Shown one piece after another: positions 35,333 through 43,598 of a stretch of 64,000 nucleotides of DNA; position 1 is the first letter of the stretch, and each line of letters begins with the position of its first letter. Source of the DNA: Nonomuraea sp. SYSU D8015. Its GTDB lineage: Bacteria; Actinomycetota; Actinomycetes; Streptosporangiales; Streptosporangiaceae. The position numbers were made by a program, and so were the translations under genes. The DNA lies in contig NZ_VJYI01000003.1 of the NCBI RefSeq assembly GCF_008065375.1, positions 62,001 to 126,000 on the forward strand, given 5' to 3'. Under the pieces are notes generated by a model, which was not told the DNA's origin, ran no database searches, and saw nothing but the letters and a program-made list of their open reading frames with translations.

Positions 35333-36797
35333 GGTTCTGCCATCCCTCCGGGGCGGTCACGGTGTTCTTCAGGTCGCAGTAGAAGTCGAAGCTCCAGGTG
35401 CCGCCCTCGCGGCCGACGCCGGACTCGCGCGAGCCGCCGAAGGGCGCGCGCAGGTCGCGGACGAAGAAGCAGTTCACCCACACGGTCCCGGCGACGAGCC
35501 GGGCGGTGACGCGCTCGGCGCGATCGCGGTCGCCGGTGGCGACGGTGGCGGCCAGGCCGAAGCGGGTGTCGTTGGCCAACCGGATCGCCTCGTCCTCGGT
35601 GTCGAAGGTCTGCAGGGTCAACACCGGGCCGAAGACCTCCTCCTGGACGATCTCGCTGTCCTGGGCCACGCCGGTGAGCAGGGTCGGCCGGTAGTAGAGG
35701 CCCCCGAGATCGGTGTTGGGGCCGCCGCCGATGACGGCCCGCGCTCCGGCGGCCAGCGCCCGTCGCACGAACCCGTCGATCTTGTCGAGCTGCCGGGAGT
35801 GGATGTTGGGGCCGATGTCGGTGGCCTCGTCGCGCGGGTCGCCCTGGACCAGCGCCGCCGCCTTGGCCACGAAGCGGCGGGTGAACTCCTCGGCGATCGA
35901 AGAGTCCACGAGCAGCCGGGTGGCGGCCAGGCAGACCTGGCCGGCGTTGTCGTACTGCTCGACCGCCAGGTCCACGGCCAGGTCGAGATCGGCGTCGGCG
36001 AAGACGAGCAGCGGCGACTTGCCGCCCAGCTCGAAGCTCGTGGGGACGAGGTTGGCGGCGGCGGCCCGGGCGATGTGCTTGGCGGTGGGCACCGAGCCGG
36101 TGAAGCTGATGCGGCGCACCCCCGGGTGGGAGACCAGCGCGGCCCCGGCCTCGGCGCCGTACCCCTGGACGACGTTGAGGACTCCGGCGGGCAGCCCGGC
36201 CTCGGCCGCGATGTCGGCCAGCAGTGAGGCGGTGAGCGGCGACCACTCGGCCGGCTTGAGCACCACCGTGTCGCCGGCGGCAAGCGCCGGGGCGACCTTC
36301 CACGTGGCCAGCATCAGCGGCGCGTTCCACGGCGTGATCAGCACGCACGGCCCGGCCGGATCCCAGGAGACGTGGTTGGTGTGGCCGCGGGTGTCGAAGT
36401 CGTCGTGCCCCAGGCCGTCCAGCCGGCCGGCGAAGAAGCGGAAGTTGTGGGCGACGCGCGGCATCACGCCGCGCCGGTGGGAGCGCAGCAGCGCGCCGTT
36501 GTCGGTGGTCTCGACGATCGCCAGGTCCTCCAGGCGCTTTTCCACCCCGTCGGCGATCGCGCGCAGGAGGCGGGCGCGCTCGGCGGGCGGCGTGGCCGCC
36601 CACGCGGGGAAGGCCTCCTGCGCGGCCGCCACGGCGGCCTCGGCCTCCGCCCGGCCGCCGCGGGCGATCTCGGCGAGCACGCGGCCGTCGATGGGCGACT
36701 CGTCGGTGAAGGTCGTGGCGGAGGCGACGCGGGCCCCGCCGATCCAGTGGCGGGTGTCGACGGCGATCCCGGCGACGGTCGCGGTGTACGCGGTCAT
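35325..36797 (-). CDS. Aldehyde dehydrogenase (HpaE-like, CHMS dehydrogenase candidate)
   Basis: A 490-residue aldehyde dehydrogenase. The catalytic Cys is in DNAGQVCLAATRLLV, the Glu base in SFELGGKSPLL and the cofactor loop is SFTGSVPTAKHIA. Placed directly before the HpaD-like dioxygenase with overlapping ends, it most likely oxidises 5-carboxymethyl-2-hydroxymuconate semialdehyde, the ring-cleavage product. The alternative is an aryl-acetaldehyde. Its ATG overlaps the upstream stop as ATGA. Confidence 0.85.
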   Translation of the reverse strand: MTAYTATVAGIAVDTRHWIGGARVASATTFTDESPIDGRVLAEIARGGRAEAEAAVAAAQEAFPAWAATPPAERARLLRAIADGVEKRLEDLAIVETTDNGALLRSHRRGVMPRVAHNFRFFAGRLDGLGHDDFDTRGHTNHVSWDPAGPCVLITPWNAPLMLATWKVAPALAAGDTVVLKPAEWSPLTASLLADIAAEAGLPAGVLNVVQGYGAEAGAALVSHPGVRRISFTGSVPTAKHIARAAAANLVPTSFELGGKSPLLVFADADLDLAVDLAVEQYDNAGQVCLAATRLLVDSSIAEEFTRRFVAKAAALVQGDPRDEATDIGPNIHSRQLDKIDGFVRRALAAGARAVIGGGPNTDLGGLYYRPTLLTGVAQDSEIVQEEVFGPVLTLQTFDTEDEAIRLANDTRFGLAATVATGDRDRAERVTARLVAGTVWVNCFFVRDLRAPFGGSRESGVGREGGTWSFDFYCDLKNTVTAPEGWQNHG

Positions 36798-37582
36798 GAG
36801 TCTTCCTTTGCTTCGAGTAGCGTGCCGCCGTCCCAGACGACGCCGACCTGGCGGTAATAGGCGCCGATGGGTTCGCGGATCTCCAACCTGGCCAGCTCTT
36901 CCGTGGGGGCCTCGAACAGCTCCAGGTCGGCCTCGCCGCGCCAGGGCGTGCCGCCCTCGAAGGAGGCCGCGCCGGAGGCGATCAGCTCGTCGAGCGCGAG
37001 CCCGCCGCCCTTCTCGATCGAGGGCAACCTGCGGTGGTGCGCCATGGGATGGCCGTTGACGAAGCCGTTGCCCTCGGCGGGCTCGCGCAGCGTCACCACC
37101 GCCTGGGCGAGCCTGCGGTCGGCGGCGGCGAGGGTCGCTCCGAAACGGGCGCCCGCCTCGATGCGCGGCGCGGGTCCGTACGGGTGGGGGCGGGTCAGGT
37201 GGATGGAGCCGAGCTTCTTCGGGTAGCCCTGGTGGATGCCGCGCGCGATGGCGAAGTCCTTGTCCACCCAGATGTAGACGCAGCGGGAGTACGTGCGGCC
37301 CCGGTAGGAGCAGCGCACGACCGCGAACGCCTCCTTGTACTGTGCGCGTACCGGATCGAGCAGTTCCTCTCCGGAGGCGGCGCAGGACTGCCAGTCGGCC
37401 CAGATGAGCGCCACCGCGCCGGGATCCTCAGGGGCGAGCTCCAGCGGCTCGGGCAGCAGTTCCCTGACCCGGGCGGGGTCCGTGCGGTACTCGATGGTGA
37501 GCAGGTCGCCGGAGTAGTGCCACGGCGGCGCGGGGATCAGCGAGGCCCGGCCGGTGGCCGTCCGCGGATACCAGAAGGTCAT
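36794..37582 (-). CDS. Acetoacetate decarboxylase-family protein
   Basis: A 262-residue protein of the acetoacetate decarboxylase superfamily. The Schiff-base Lys region is GIHQGYPKKLGSIHLTRP, with adjacent lysines as in the true decarboxylase. An arginine-rich middle and a C-terminal APTEELARLEIREPIGAYYR follow. It is not part of the classical homoprotocatechuate pathway. It may decarboxylate or isomerise a keto-acid made after ring cleavage, taking over a step of the missing HpaF/HpaH genes. Translationally coupled to the dehydrogenase after it. Confidence 0.75.
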   Translation of the reverse strand: MTFWYPRTATGRASLIPAPPWHYSGDLLTIEYRTDPARVRELLPEPLELAPEDPGAVALIWADWQSCAASGEELLDPVRAQYKEAFAVVRCSYRGRTYSRCVYIWVDKDFAIARGIHQGYPKKLGSIHLTRPHPYGPAPRIEAGARFGATLAAADRRLAQAVVTLREPAEGNGFVNGHPMAHHRRLPSIEKGGGLALDELIASGAASFEGGTPWRGEADLELFEAPTEELARLEIREPIGAYYRQVGVVWDGGTLLEAKEDS

Positions 37583-37595
37583 GGGGGTGATTTCC

Positions 37596-38804
37596 TTACG
37601 CGGTGAGAGCGGGCTGCTCGAGCAGGGCGGGGCGGTGGCGGGCGGCCGCGGCGCCGGCGGCCGGGCCGCCGAGGGCGACGACGCCCACCAGCCGCCCGGA
37701 GCGGTGGTAGCCGACGACGACGTCCCCGCCCGGCTCGCCGTCGAGCACGCGGGTGTCGTCCAGGCCGAGCGCCGGGGCGCCGAAGGACTGCAGGCGGAAG
37801 TCGTGCTGGTCGCTCCAGAAGGCAGGCAGGGGCGCGAACGGCTCGGGGTCCGGCTCGGCGCCGGCGAGATGGGCGGCCAGGGTCTTCGCGGCGCGCTTGG
37901 CGCTGTCGGCGGGCATCGACCAGTGCTCGACCCGGCGGGGCACGCCGTCGTAGCGGGCGTTGGGGAAGCGGGCGACGTCGCCGACCGCCACGACGTGCGG
38001 CAGGCCGCCGGCCCGCAGCAGTTCGTCGGTGAGCACGCCGTCGGCGAGGTCCAGGCCGTTGCCGTCCAGCCATGCGGTGTTGGGGATCGACCCGACCGCC
38101 TCGACCACCACGTCCGCGGGCAGCCTTCGCCCGTCCGCCAGCACCACGCCGGTCACCCGATCCCCGCCTTCGAAGGCGGTCACCGGGGTGCCGAGGGCGA
38201 AGCGCACGCCGCGTTCCTGGTGACGGCGCAGCAACTCGCGGGCCAGCAGGTCGCCGAGGGGTCGCAGCATGGGCAGCGGCTCCGGGTCGGCCACCGTGAC
38301 GTGGGCGGCGCCGAGAGCCACGGCGGTGGCGGCGACCTCGCAGCCGATGAACCCCGCGCCGACCACCACGACGTGCGCGCCCGGCCGGGCGAGATCCGCA
38401 CGCAGCGCGCGGGCGTCGTCCACGGTGCGCACGGTGTGGCGGCCGGCGGCCGGTCCGGGGCAGCGCAGCCGCCGGGGCCGCACGCCGGTGGCGACGACCA
38501 GGCCGTCGAAGGCCAGCTCGGTCCCGTCGCCCAGGCCGACCACACGGCGGGCCAGATCGGCGGAGGTCACGGCGGTGCCGAGGATCCATTCCGCGTCGGC
38601 GACGCTCGCGCGGGGCCGGAAGGCCAGCGACTCGAAGGACTCCTTGCCTGCGAGCACCTCTTTCGACAGCGGCGGGCGGTTGTAGGGCATGAGCGGCTCG
38701 TCGCCGACCACGGTGATCGACCCGGTCCAGCCCGCCGCACGCAGCTGCTCGGCCGCCCGCAGGCCGCCCATCGAGGCTCCGGCCACGACGACGCGGGACG
38801 ACAC
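37596..38804 (-). CDS. FAD-dependent ferredoxin reductase
   Basis: A 402-residue protein of the rubredoxin/ferredoxin reductase type. The FAD-binding N-terminus is VVVAGASMGGLRAAEQLR, the NAD(P)H loop is VVVGAGFIGCEVAATAVALG near residue 150, and the second flavin contact is HVVAVGDVARFPN. GTG 38804 is chosen: GAGGA lies a few bases upstream, inside the end of the ferredoxin gene. A TTG at 38816 would also be in frame. It should pass electrons from NAD(P)H to the ferredoxin encoded just upstream, which then serves the P450 at 40566. Confidence 0.87.
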   Translation of the reverse strand: MSSRVVVAGASMGGLRAAEQLRAAGWTGSITVVGDEPLMPYNRPPLSKEVLAGKESFESLAFRPRASVADAEWILGTAVTSADLARRVVGLGDGTELAFDGLVVATGVRPRRLRCPGPAAGRHTVRTVDDARALRADLARPGAHVVVVGAGFIGCEVAATAVALGAAHVTVADPEPLPMLRPLGDLLARELLRRHQERGVRFALGTPVTAFEGGDRVTGVVLADGRRLPADVVVEAVGSIPNTAWLDGNGLDLADGVLTDELLRAGGLPHVVAVGDVARFPNARYDGVPRRVEHWSMPADSAKRAAKTLAAHLAGAEPDPEPFAPLPAFWSDQHDFRLQSFGAPALGLDDTRVLDGEPGGDVVVGYHRSGRLVGVVALGGPAAGAAAARHRPALLEQPALTA

Positions 38805-38805
38805 G

Positions 38806-38994
38806 TCAGTCCTCAACCGTGATCGCCTGGAGCGGGCAGACGTCCGCGGCGTCCTCGACGTCGGCGCGCAGCGACTCGTCCGGATCGGCGACGTACGCCA
38901 GGTGACCGGCCTCGTCGAGCCGGAAGACGTCGGGGGCGGCGAACACGCACTGCCCGTGGTCCTGGCACTTGTTCATGTCGACGACGACCTTCAT
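38806..38994 (-). CDS. [3Fe-4S] ferredoxin, P450 partner
   Basis: A 62-residue ferredoxin starting MKVVVDMNKCQDHGQCVF. The cluster ligands are C-x5-C in CQDHGQC and the last Cys in DVCPLQAI, the pattern of P450-associated [3Fe-4S] ferredoxins. The ATG at 38994 has GGAGGG upstream. It is the first gene of a six-gene operon running left to the FAH gene, and is divergent from the ligase-P450 operon. Promoter and operator lie directly upstream. Confidence 0.9.
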   Translation of the reverse strand: MKVVVDMNKCQDHGQCVFAAPDVFRLDEAGHLAYVADPDESLRADVEDAADVCPLQAITVED

Positions 38995-39010
38995 CGGCCA
39001 CACCCTCCTA

Positions 39011-39057
39011 ATCGTTTGAGTCCAAACAACATAAGGAGGCGCCCAGGACCAGGTCAA
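39011..39057 (-). promoter_or_regulatory. Promoter and MarR-type operator of the ferredoxin operon
   Basis: On the minus strand TTGACC (39057-39052), an 18-bp spacer and TATGTT (39033-39028) form a good housekeeping promoter. The operator ATCGTTTGAGTCCAAACAAC (39011-39030) overlaps the -10 box and the start of transcription, as expected for a repressor site. Confidence 0.7.
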
Positions 39058-39092
39058 GGGCCGTGACCACGGAAAATGATGGGGACGGCCTC

Positions 39093-39137
39093 TTGCAGGC
39101 TCGTCCGCCAGAACATATCGTTTGGCTTCAAACGAAG
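39093..39137 (+). promoter_or_regulatory. Promoter and MarR-type operator of the ligase-P450 operon
   Basis: TTGCAG (39093-39098), a 17-bp spacer and TATCGT (39116-39121) form the promoter. The operator ATCGTTTGGCTTCAAACGAAG (39117-39137) overlaps the -10 box. Together with the site at 39011 it would let one repressor close both divergent operons. Confidence 0.65.
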
Positions 39138-39186
39138 CCAAGGGTGCGCTGCCGTGCCCTCACCCCGCCCGCCCGAGGAGACGCCG

Positions 39187-40545
39187 ATGAGCGCTCAGGA
39201 CATGCCGCACCTCCACGAGCACCTGGCCCGGCTGGCCGCTCTGGACGTGGACGTGGTCCGCGTGGTCTACCCCGATCTCATCGGCACCGACCGGGCCCGG
39301 GACGTGCTGGTCGAGCACCTGGAGAGCGCGTGCGAGCACGGGCTCGCCTTCTGCCGCGCCGTCTACCACACCAGCCCTCAAGGCGACGTCGTCCCCGTCG
39401 CCGGCGGCCTCGACGCCGGGCTGCCCGACATCGTCGTCCGCCCCGACCTCGGCACGCTCGCGCCCCTGCCGTGGGAGCCCGGGGTCGCCTGGTGCCTGGG
39501 CGAGGTGATCGACCCGGCCACCGGCGAGACGGTCCCGGAGTCGCCGCGCGACCTGCTGCGCGGTGTGCTCGACCGGTACGCCGAGCACGGGCTCGGCCTC
39601 GTCACCGGCCCCGAGCTGGAGTACTTCCTGTGCGAACCCGACCCGGCCGCGCCCACCGGATGGCGGCGCTACGCCGAGGCCCCGGGCAACGTCTACACCG
39701 CCGGGCGGCGCGGCGACCCCGACGGCCACCTGCTGCGCACGCTGCGCCTCCTGCGCGACCTCGGCCTCGGCGTGAGCATGGGCAACCACGAGTTCAGCAG
39801 CGGCCAGTTCGAGATCAACCTCACCCACTCCGCCGCCCTGGACGCCGCCGACCGGACGTTCCTGTTCAAGTCGGCGGTCAAGGAACTGGCCCGCGCGGAG
39901 GGACGGCTGGCGACGTTCATGGCCAAGCCGTTCAACGACGAAGGCGGCTCCGGCTTCCACCTCCATCTGTCCTGCGTCGCGGGCGACGATGCGCGCAACT
40001 GCTTCGACGACCCGTCGGCGCCGTACGGGCTGTCGGCCACCGCCCGGCACGCGATCGCCGGCGTCCTGGCCCACGCCCCCGCGCTGGCCGCGCTGGCCAA
40101 CCCGACCGTCAACTCCTACAAGCGCTTCGGCCCCGACACGCTCGCCCCCTGGCTGATCGACTGGGGCCTGGACAATCGCAGCGCCATGGTCCGCATCCCG
40201 CCCGAGCGCGGCGCCGGCACCCGCTTCGAGCTGCGCCTGGGCGACGCCAGCGCCAACCCGTACCTGCTGATCGCCGGCACCGTCGCGGCCGCGCTGCTCG
40301 GCGTGCGCGCCGGGCAGGAGCCGCCTCCTCCGCTGGAGGGCTACGGCTACGACACCTCCCGCGCCGCCGTGCTCCCCATGACGCTGGCCGACGCGCTCGA
40401 CGCCTTCGAGGCCGACGCCGAGCTGACCGACCTGCTCGGCAAGGGCTTCGCCACCTCCTACCTCACCTACAAGCGCAACGAGATCGAACGCTTCCACCGG
40501 CACGTCACCGACTGGGAGTTCACCGAGTACGCCTACCACCTGTGA
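39187..40545 (+). CDS. Glutamine synthetase-like gamma-glutamylamide ligase
   Basis: A 452-residue glutamine-synthetase-fold protein. Metal and ATP sites are visible: GPELEYFLCEP (about 142), MGNHEFSSGQFEINL (about 198), DEGGSGFHLHLS (about 255), NPTVNSYKRFGPDTLAPW and FELRLGDASANPYL. It resembles gamma-glutamyl-polyamine and ethanolamine synthetases (PuuA, IpuC, AtdA1 type) more than assimilatory GlnA, whose adenylylation segment is not seen. It would attach glutamate to an amine using ATP. The ATG at 39187 follows GAGGAGACGCCG. The P450 gene follows after 20 bases, which fits oxidation of the gamma-glutamyl amide or of its precursor. Confidence 0.85.
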   Translation: MSAQDMPHLHEHLARLAALDVDVVRVVYPDLIGTDRARDVLVEHLESACEHGLAFCRAVYHTSPQGDVVPVAGGLDAGLPDIVVRPDLGTLAPLPWEPGVAWCLGEVIDPATGETVPESPRDLLRGVLDRYAEHGLGLVTGPELEYFLCEPDPAAPTGWRRYAEAPGNVYTAGRRGDPDGHLLRTLRLLRDLGLGVSMGNHEFSSGQFEINLTHSAALDAADRTFLFKSAVKELARAEGRLATFMAKPFNDEGGSGFHLHLSCVAGDDARNCFDDPSAPYGLSATARHAIAGVLAHAPALAALANPTVNSYKRFGPDTLAPWLIDWGLDNRSAMVRIPPERGAGTRFELRLGDASANPYLLIAGTVAAALLGVRAGQEPPPPLEGYGYDTSRAAVLPMTLADALDAFEADAELTDLLGKGFATSYLTYKRNEIERFHRHVTDWEFTEYAYHL

Positions 40546-40565
40546 CGCCGAGGAGCAGCACCGTC

Positions 40566-41828
40566 ATGATCCCCGAGCCCCTCCCCCTCGACGAGATCGA
40601 CCTCGCCGACCCCGGCAACTTCACCGACGGCGTCACCCCCTGGCGCATGTTCCACACCCTGCGCCACGAGGACCCCGTCCACTGGCAGCCGGAGCCCGCC
40701 CCGAACGCCGGGTTCTGGGCCGTCACCCGCCACGAGGACATCACCCGCGTCGACCGCGACGCCGAGACCTTCACCTCCACCAAGTTCGTCAACCTGGAGG
40801 AGGTCGACGACGACCAGATCAAACGCCGCGCCTCCATCCTGGAGCTCGACGGCGTGCGCCACCGCGCCCTGCGCGGCCTGCTCCAGCGCCAGTTCGGCGC
40901 CGCCGTCATCAGCCAGTACACCGACTTCCTGCGCGGTCTGACCGCCACCACTCTGGACGCGGCCTTCGCCAAGGGCTCCTTCGACTTCGTCGCCGACGTC
41001 GCCGCCGACTTCCCCATCAACGTGCTGGCCCGCCTGCTGGACGTCCCCGACGGCGACACCAAGCAGCTCATCGAGTGGGGCAACCGCATCATCGGCAACA
41101 CCGACCCCGACTACGCCGACGTGCTGCTGGGCAGCGAGGAGAGCGAACAGTACAAGCACCTGCCCTTTCGCTCCCCCGCCTCCCTGGAGGTCTTCGAGTA
41201 CGGCCGCGAGCTGGCCCGCCAGCGGCGCGGCGGCACCGGGTCCGACCTGGTCTCCAAGCTCGTCAACGAGACCCCGCGCGACGGCGTCCCCCTCTCCGGG
41301 CAGGACTTCGACAACTACTTCCTGCTCCTCGTCGTCGCCGGCAACGAGACCACCCGGCACGCCATCTCGCACGCCATGCTCGCCCTCATCCAGCACCCGG
41401 ACCAGCTCGACCTGCTGCGCCGCGACCCGTCGCTCATCCCGGGCGCGGTCGAGGAGTTCCTGCGCTGGGCCTCGCCGGTCTACCACTTCCGCCGCACCGC
41501 CACCCGGGACGTCGAGCTCGGCGGCAAGCGGATCAAGGAAGGCGACAAGGTCGTCATGTGGTACGCCTCCGGCAACCGCGACGAGAAGGTCTTCGGCAAC
41601 CCGTACGACTTCGACGTCACCCGCGGCAAGAACGACCATCTCACCTTCGGCAAGGGCAGCCCGCACCTGTGCCTGGGCAACCTCCTGGCCCGCACCGAGA
41701 TCCGCATCATGTTCGAGGAGCTCGTCCCCCGCATCGCCGGCATCCGGCTGACCGGGGACGTGCCGCGCGTCCGCTCGAACTTCGTCAACGGCATCAAGAA
41801 GCTGCCCGTCGAGGTCATCCTCGCCTGA
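40566..41828 (+). CDS. Cytochrome P450
   Basis: A 420-residue soluble bacterial P450. The oxygen-binding I-helix reads VVAGNETTRHAI near residue 260, the ExxR pair is in EEFLRWASPVYHFRR near 297, and the heme Cys is in FGKGSPHLCLGNLLAR near 368. The sequence has the AGNETTR form seen in the CYP124/125/142 group. Its redox partners are encoded divergently (38806 and 37596). Possible reactions are ring hydroxylation, O-demethylation of a methoxylated arene, or oxidation at the carbon next to nitrogen of a gamma-glutamyl amide; sequence does not decide. Confidence 0.9.
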   Translation: MIPEPLPLDEIDLADPGNFTDGVTPWRMFHTLRHEDPVHWQPEPAPNAGFWAVTRHEDITRVDRDAETFTSTKFVNLEEVDDDQIKRRASILELDGVRHRALRGLLQRQFGAAVISQYTDFLRGLTATTLDAAFAKGSFDFVADVAADFPINVLARLLDVPDGDTKQLIEWGNRIIGNTDPDYADVLLGSEESEQYKHLPFRSPASLEVFEYGRELARQRRGGTGSDLVSKLVNETPRDGVPLSGQDFDNYFLLLVVAGNETTRHAISHAMLALIQHPDQLDLLRRDPSLIPGAVEEFLRWASPVYHFRRTATRDVELGGKRIKEGDKVVMWYASGNRDEKVFGNPYDFDVTRGKNDHLTFGKGSPHLCLGNLLARTEIRIMFEELVPRIAGIRLTGDVPRVRSNFVNGIKKLPVEVILA

Positions 41829-41843
41829 GCGTAGTCTCCCTCC

Positions 41844-42215
41844 ATGGACGACAAGAGCCCGCTCGTCACGCACGTCTCCTGGGGCCGGATGGTGGTCGAG
41901 GGCATCGGCGAGGGCAAGGACTTCAAGCTCTACCCGGGCGGCGGCCGCCCTTGGGACTGGGGGGAGACCGGCACCAGGCACTCGCCCGGCATCCAGCCCG
42001 CCGACGTGCGCGAGCTGCTCGACCACGGCTGCCAGGTCGTCGTGCTGTCCCGCGGCATGCAGCTGGTGCTGCAGGTCTGCCCCGAGACGCTCAGCGAGCT
42101 GGCGGACAAGGGCGTCGAGGTGCACGTGGAGGAGACGACGGCCGCCGTCGGGCACTACAACGCGCTGGCCGAGGCGTCGGTGGCCGTGGGCGGGCTGTTC
42201 CACTCGACCTGCTGA
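41844..42215 (+). CDS. Mth938-like domain protein
   Basis: A 123-residue protein with the Mth938 fold: VSWGRMVVEGIGEGKDFKLY, then TRHSPGIQPADVRELLDHG and a C-terminal HYNALAEASVAVGGLFH. Family members are widespread and have no known biochemical role. It starts 15 bases after the P450 gene and may be read through from that operon, though nothing else links it to amine breakdown. Confidence 0.75.
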   Translation: MDDKSPLVTHVSWGRMVVEGIGEGKDFKLYPGGGRPWDWGETGTRHSPGIQPADVRELLDHGCQVVVLSRGMQLVLQVCPETLSELADKGVEVHVEETTAAVGHYNALAEASVAVGGLFHSTC

Positions 42216-42283
42216 GCCGGCACCGCCACTCTGGTCACAATGGTCACTCTCGCCTTTCTGTGTCGCCGACATTCAGAAAAGAT

Positions 42284-42300
42284 GACTGATATATACAGTC
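42284..42300 (+). promoter_or_regulatory. Palindromic promoter element of the WXG100 operon
   Basis: GACTG-ATATATA-CAGTC is a perfect inverted repeat around a TATATA core that can serve as a -10 box, 34 bases before the first gene. A repeat of TGGTCAC lies about 45 bases further upstream. No strong -35 box is seen. Confidence 0.45.
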
Positions 42301-42333
42301 TGCGGAGCTTTGGACCGAGGCGAGGGGGACTCT

Positions 42334-42780
42334 ATGGCGGACCGTGAAGGGCTTGGCGCCGAGGGGCTCGACCGGATCATCGAGCGGGCCCAGCAAGCCC
42401 TGGCATCCGCTCAGGCCGCCGGCGGCGGCTCGGCCGGCGGCACGTCCAGGGACCAGAGCACGGCGCTCCAGGGTGAGGGCACGGCGGCCAACGGCCGGGT
42501 GCGGGCCACCGTCGCGCCCGGCGGGCGGCTCTCGTCCCTGACGGTCGATCCGCGCCTGATGCGAGCCGGTTCCGAGGAGATGTGCGCGGAGATCGTCAAG
42601 GCGGTGAACGCGGCCGTCGACGATCTGCGGGCGAAGGCGGTCCAGCAGGCCGGCGCGTCACCTGACGCGGAGGAGCTCTCTGCGACGTTGCTCACCCTGC
42701 AACAGGAGTCGGTACGCCAGATGGAGAAGTTCACTCAGGCGATCAACGATGTCGTCCTGCGGTTCGAGAGGCGATCATGA
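42334..42780 (+). CDS. YbaB/EbfC-like protein
   Basis: A 148-residue protein with the YbaB/EbfC fold: GRVRATVAPGGRLSSLTVDP, then SEEMCAEIVKAVNAAVDDLRAK and a helical tail. N-terminal residues 15-55 are predicted helical and Gly/Ala-rich. ATG 42334 has GAGGGGG upstream. YbaB-like genes often open WXG100 operons in actinomycetes, where their role is unknown. The stop overlaps the next start as ATGA. Confidence 0.8.
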   Translation: MADREGLGAEGLDRIIERAQQALASAQAAGGGSAGGTSRDQSTALQGEGTAANGRVRATVAPGGRLSSLTVDPRLMRAGSEEMCAEIVKAVNAAVDDLRAKAVQQAGASPDAEELSATLLTLQQESVRQMEKFTQAINDVVLRFERRS

Positions 42781-43109
42781 GTTCCCGATTCGATGGCGAG
42801 ATGGAGTTGCACGCGGGGAGCCTGCAGTTCTCGGGCTCGGGTCTGCACACGGCGATGAAGGAACTGACCGACCACTGGGTGACGCTGGGCAACGCGTTGG
42901 ACGCGCTCGAACCCATGGTGGGCGAGGACCTCATCAGCCAGCTCATCGGGGCGTCGTACAAGGGGATTCGCGAGGCCGCGGATGAGACGCTCGGCTCGGT
43001 GATGAGCGGCCTGCAGAGCTACGGGACGGGTGTACTCCAGATGGACGTCAACCGCTCGTCCGCGGAGCAGCGCTCCATCTTCGATCTCGGCCGGGAAACG
43101 TCGGCATGA
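42777..43109 (+). CDS. WXG100-like helical protein
   Basis: A 110-residue all-helical protein. The hairpin region GLHTAMKELTDHWVTLGNALDALEPMVGEDL has a central W in HWVTLG-like position, but no strict WxG. Length and operon place suit an ESX-type partner protein. It overlaps both neighbours by four bases (ATGA), so the three products are likely made in fixed ratio. Confidence 0.65.
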   Translation: MSSRFDGEMELHAGSLQFSGSGLHTAMKELTDHWVTLGNALDALEPMVGEDLISQLIGASYKGIREAADETLGSVMSGLQSYGTGVLQMDVNRSSAEQRSIFDLGRETSA

Positions 43110-43597
43110 GCCTGCAACTGCCGGGATGGGCGGCCTCGCTGCTCGAGGACCTCGGATACTGGTGGACGAACGCCGACGAGTCCAAGCTCGGACAAGCGGG
43201 CACCTTGGTCGTGGACGCCGAGCCGCTGCTCGACGCGGTACGCGATCTCGCGCGGATGTCGGCCACCAAGGTGTGGAACGACAACGCCGGTGACGGGGTC
43301 AACGCGTTCCAGACCGCCTGGGACGCCGACGACGCTCCGGACGTGGTGCTCTCCGACGCCACGACCGGCATGCTGACCGTGGGCGCGGGGCTGTTCATCT
43401 CGGGAGCGATCGTGCTGGCCCTCAAGGTCCATGTCCTGGTCCAGCTCGCCTCGCTGGCCACCGCGATGATCCGGGCGATCGCCGCCGCGGGCCCGACCCT
43501 GGGCGCGTCTCTGCTGCAGATACCGGTCTTCAAGGAACTCACCGGACGGCTGATCGGCCTGCTGATCATCATGGCCGCCGCCCCGCTCATGGACTGA
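43106..43597 (+). CDS. CpnT-N-terminus-like WXG100 protein with membrane segments
   Basis: A 163-residue protein. Its first part, SLQLPGWAASLLEDLGYWW and TLVVDAEPLLDAVRDLARM, resembles the WXG100-like N-terminal domain of CpnT-type exported toxins. After WNDNAGDGVNAFQTAW it has two or three hydrophobic segments (about residues 85-155). In CpnT-like proteins this domain is fused to a C-terminal toxin; here the toxin-like domain is a separate gene two bases later in another frame. The ATG overlaps the previous stop. Confidence 0.65.
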   Translation: MSLQLPGWAASLLEDLGYWWTNADESKLGQAGTLVVDAEPLLDAVRDLARMSATKVWNDNAGDGVNAFQTAWDADDAPDVVLSDATTGMLTVGAGLFISGAIVLALKVHVLVQLASLATAMIRAIAAAGPTLGASLLQIPVFKELTGRLIGLLIIMAAAPLMD

Positions 43598-43598
43598 C

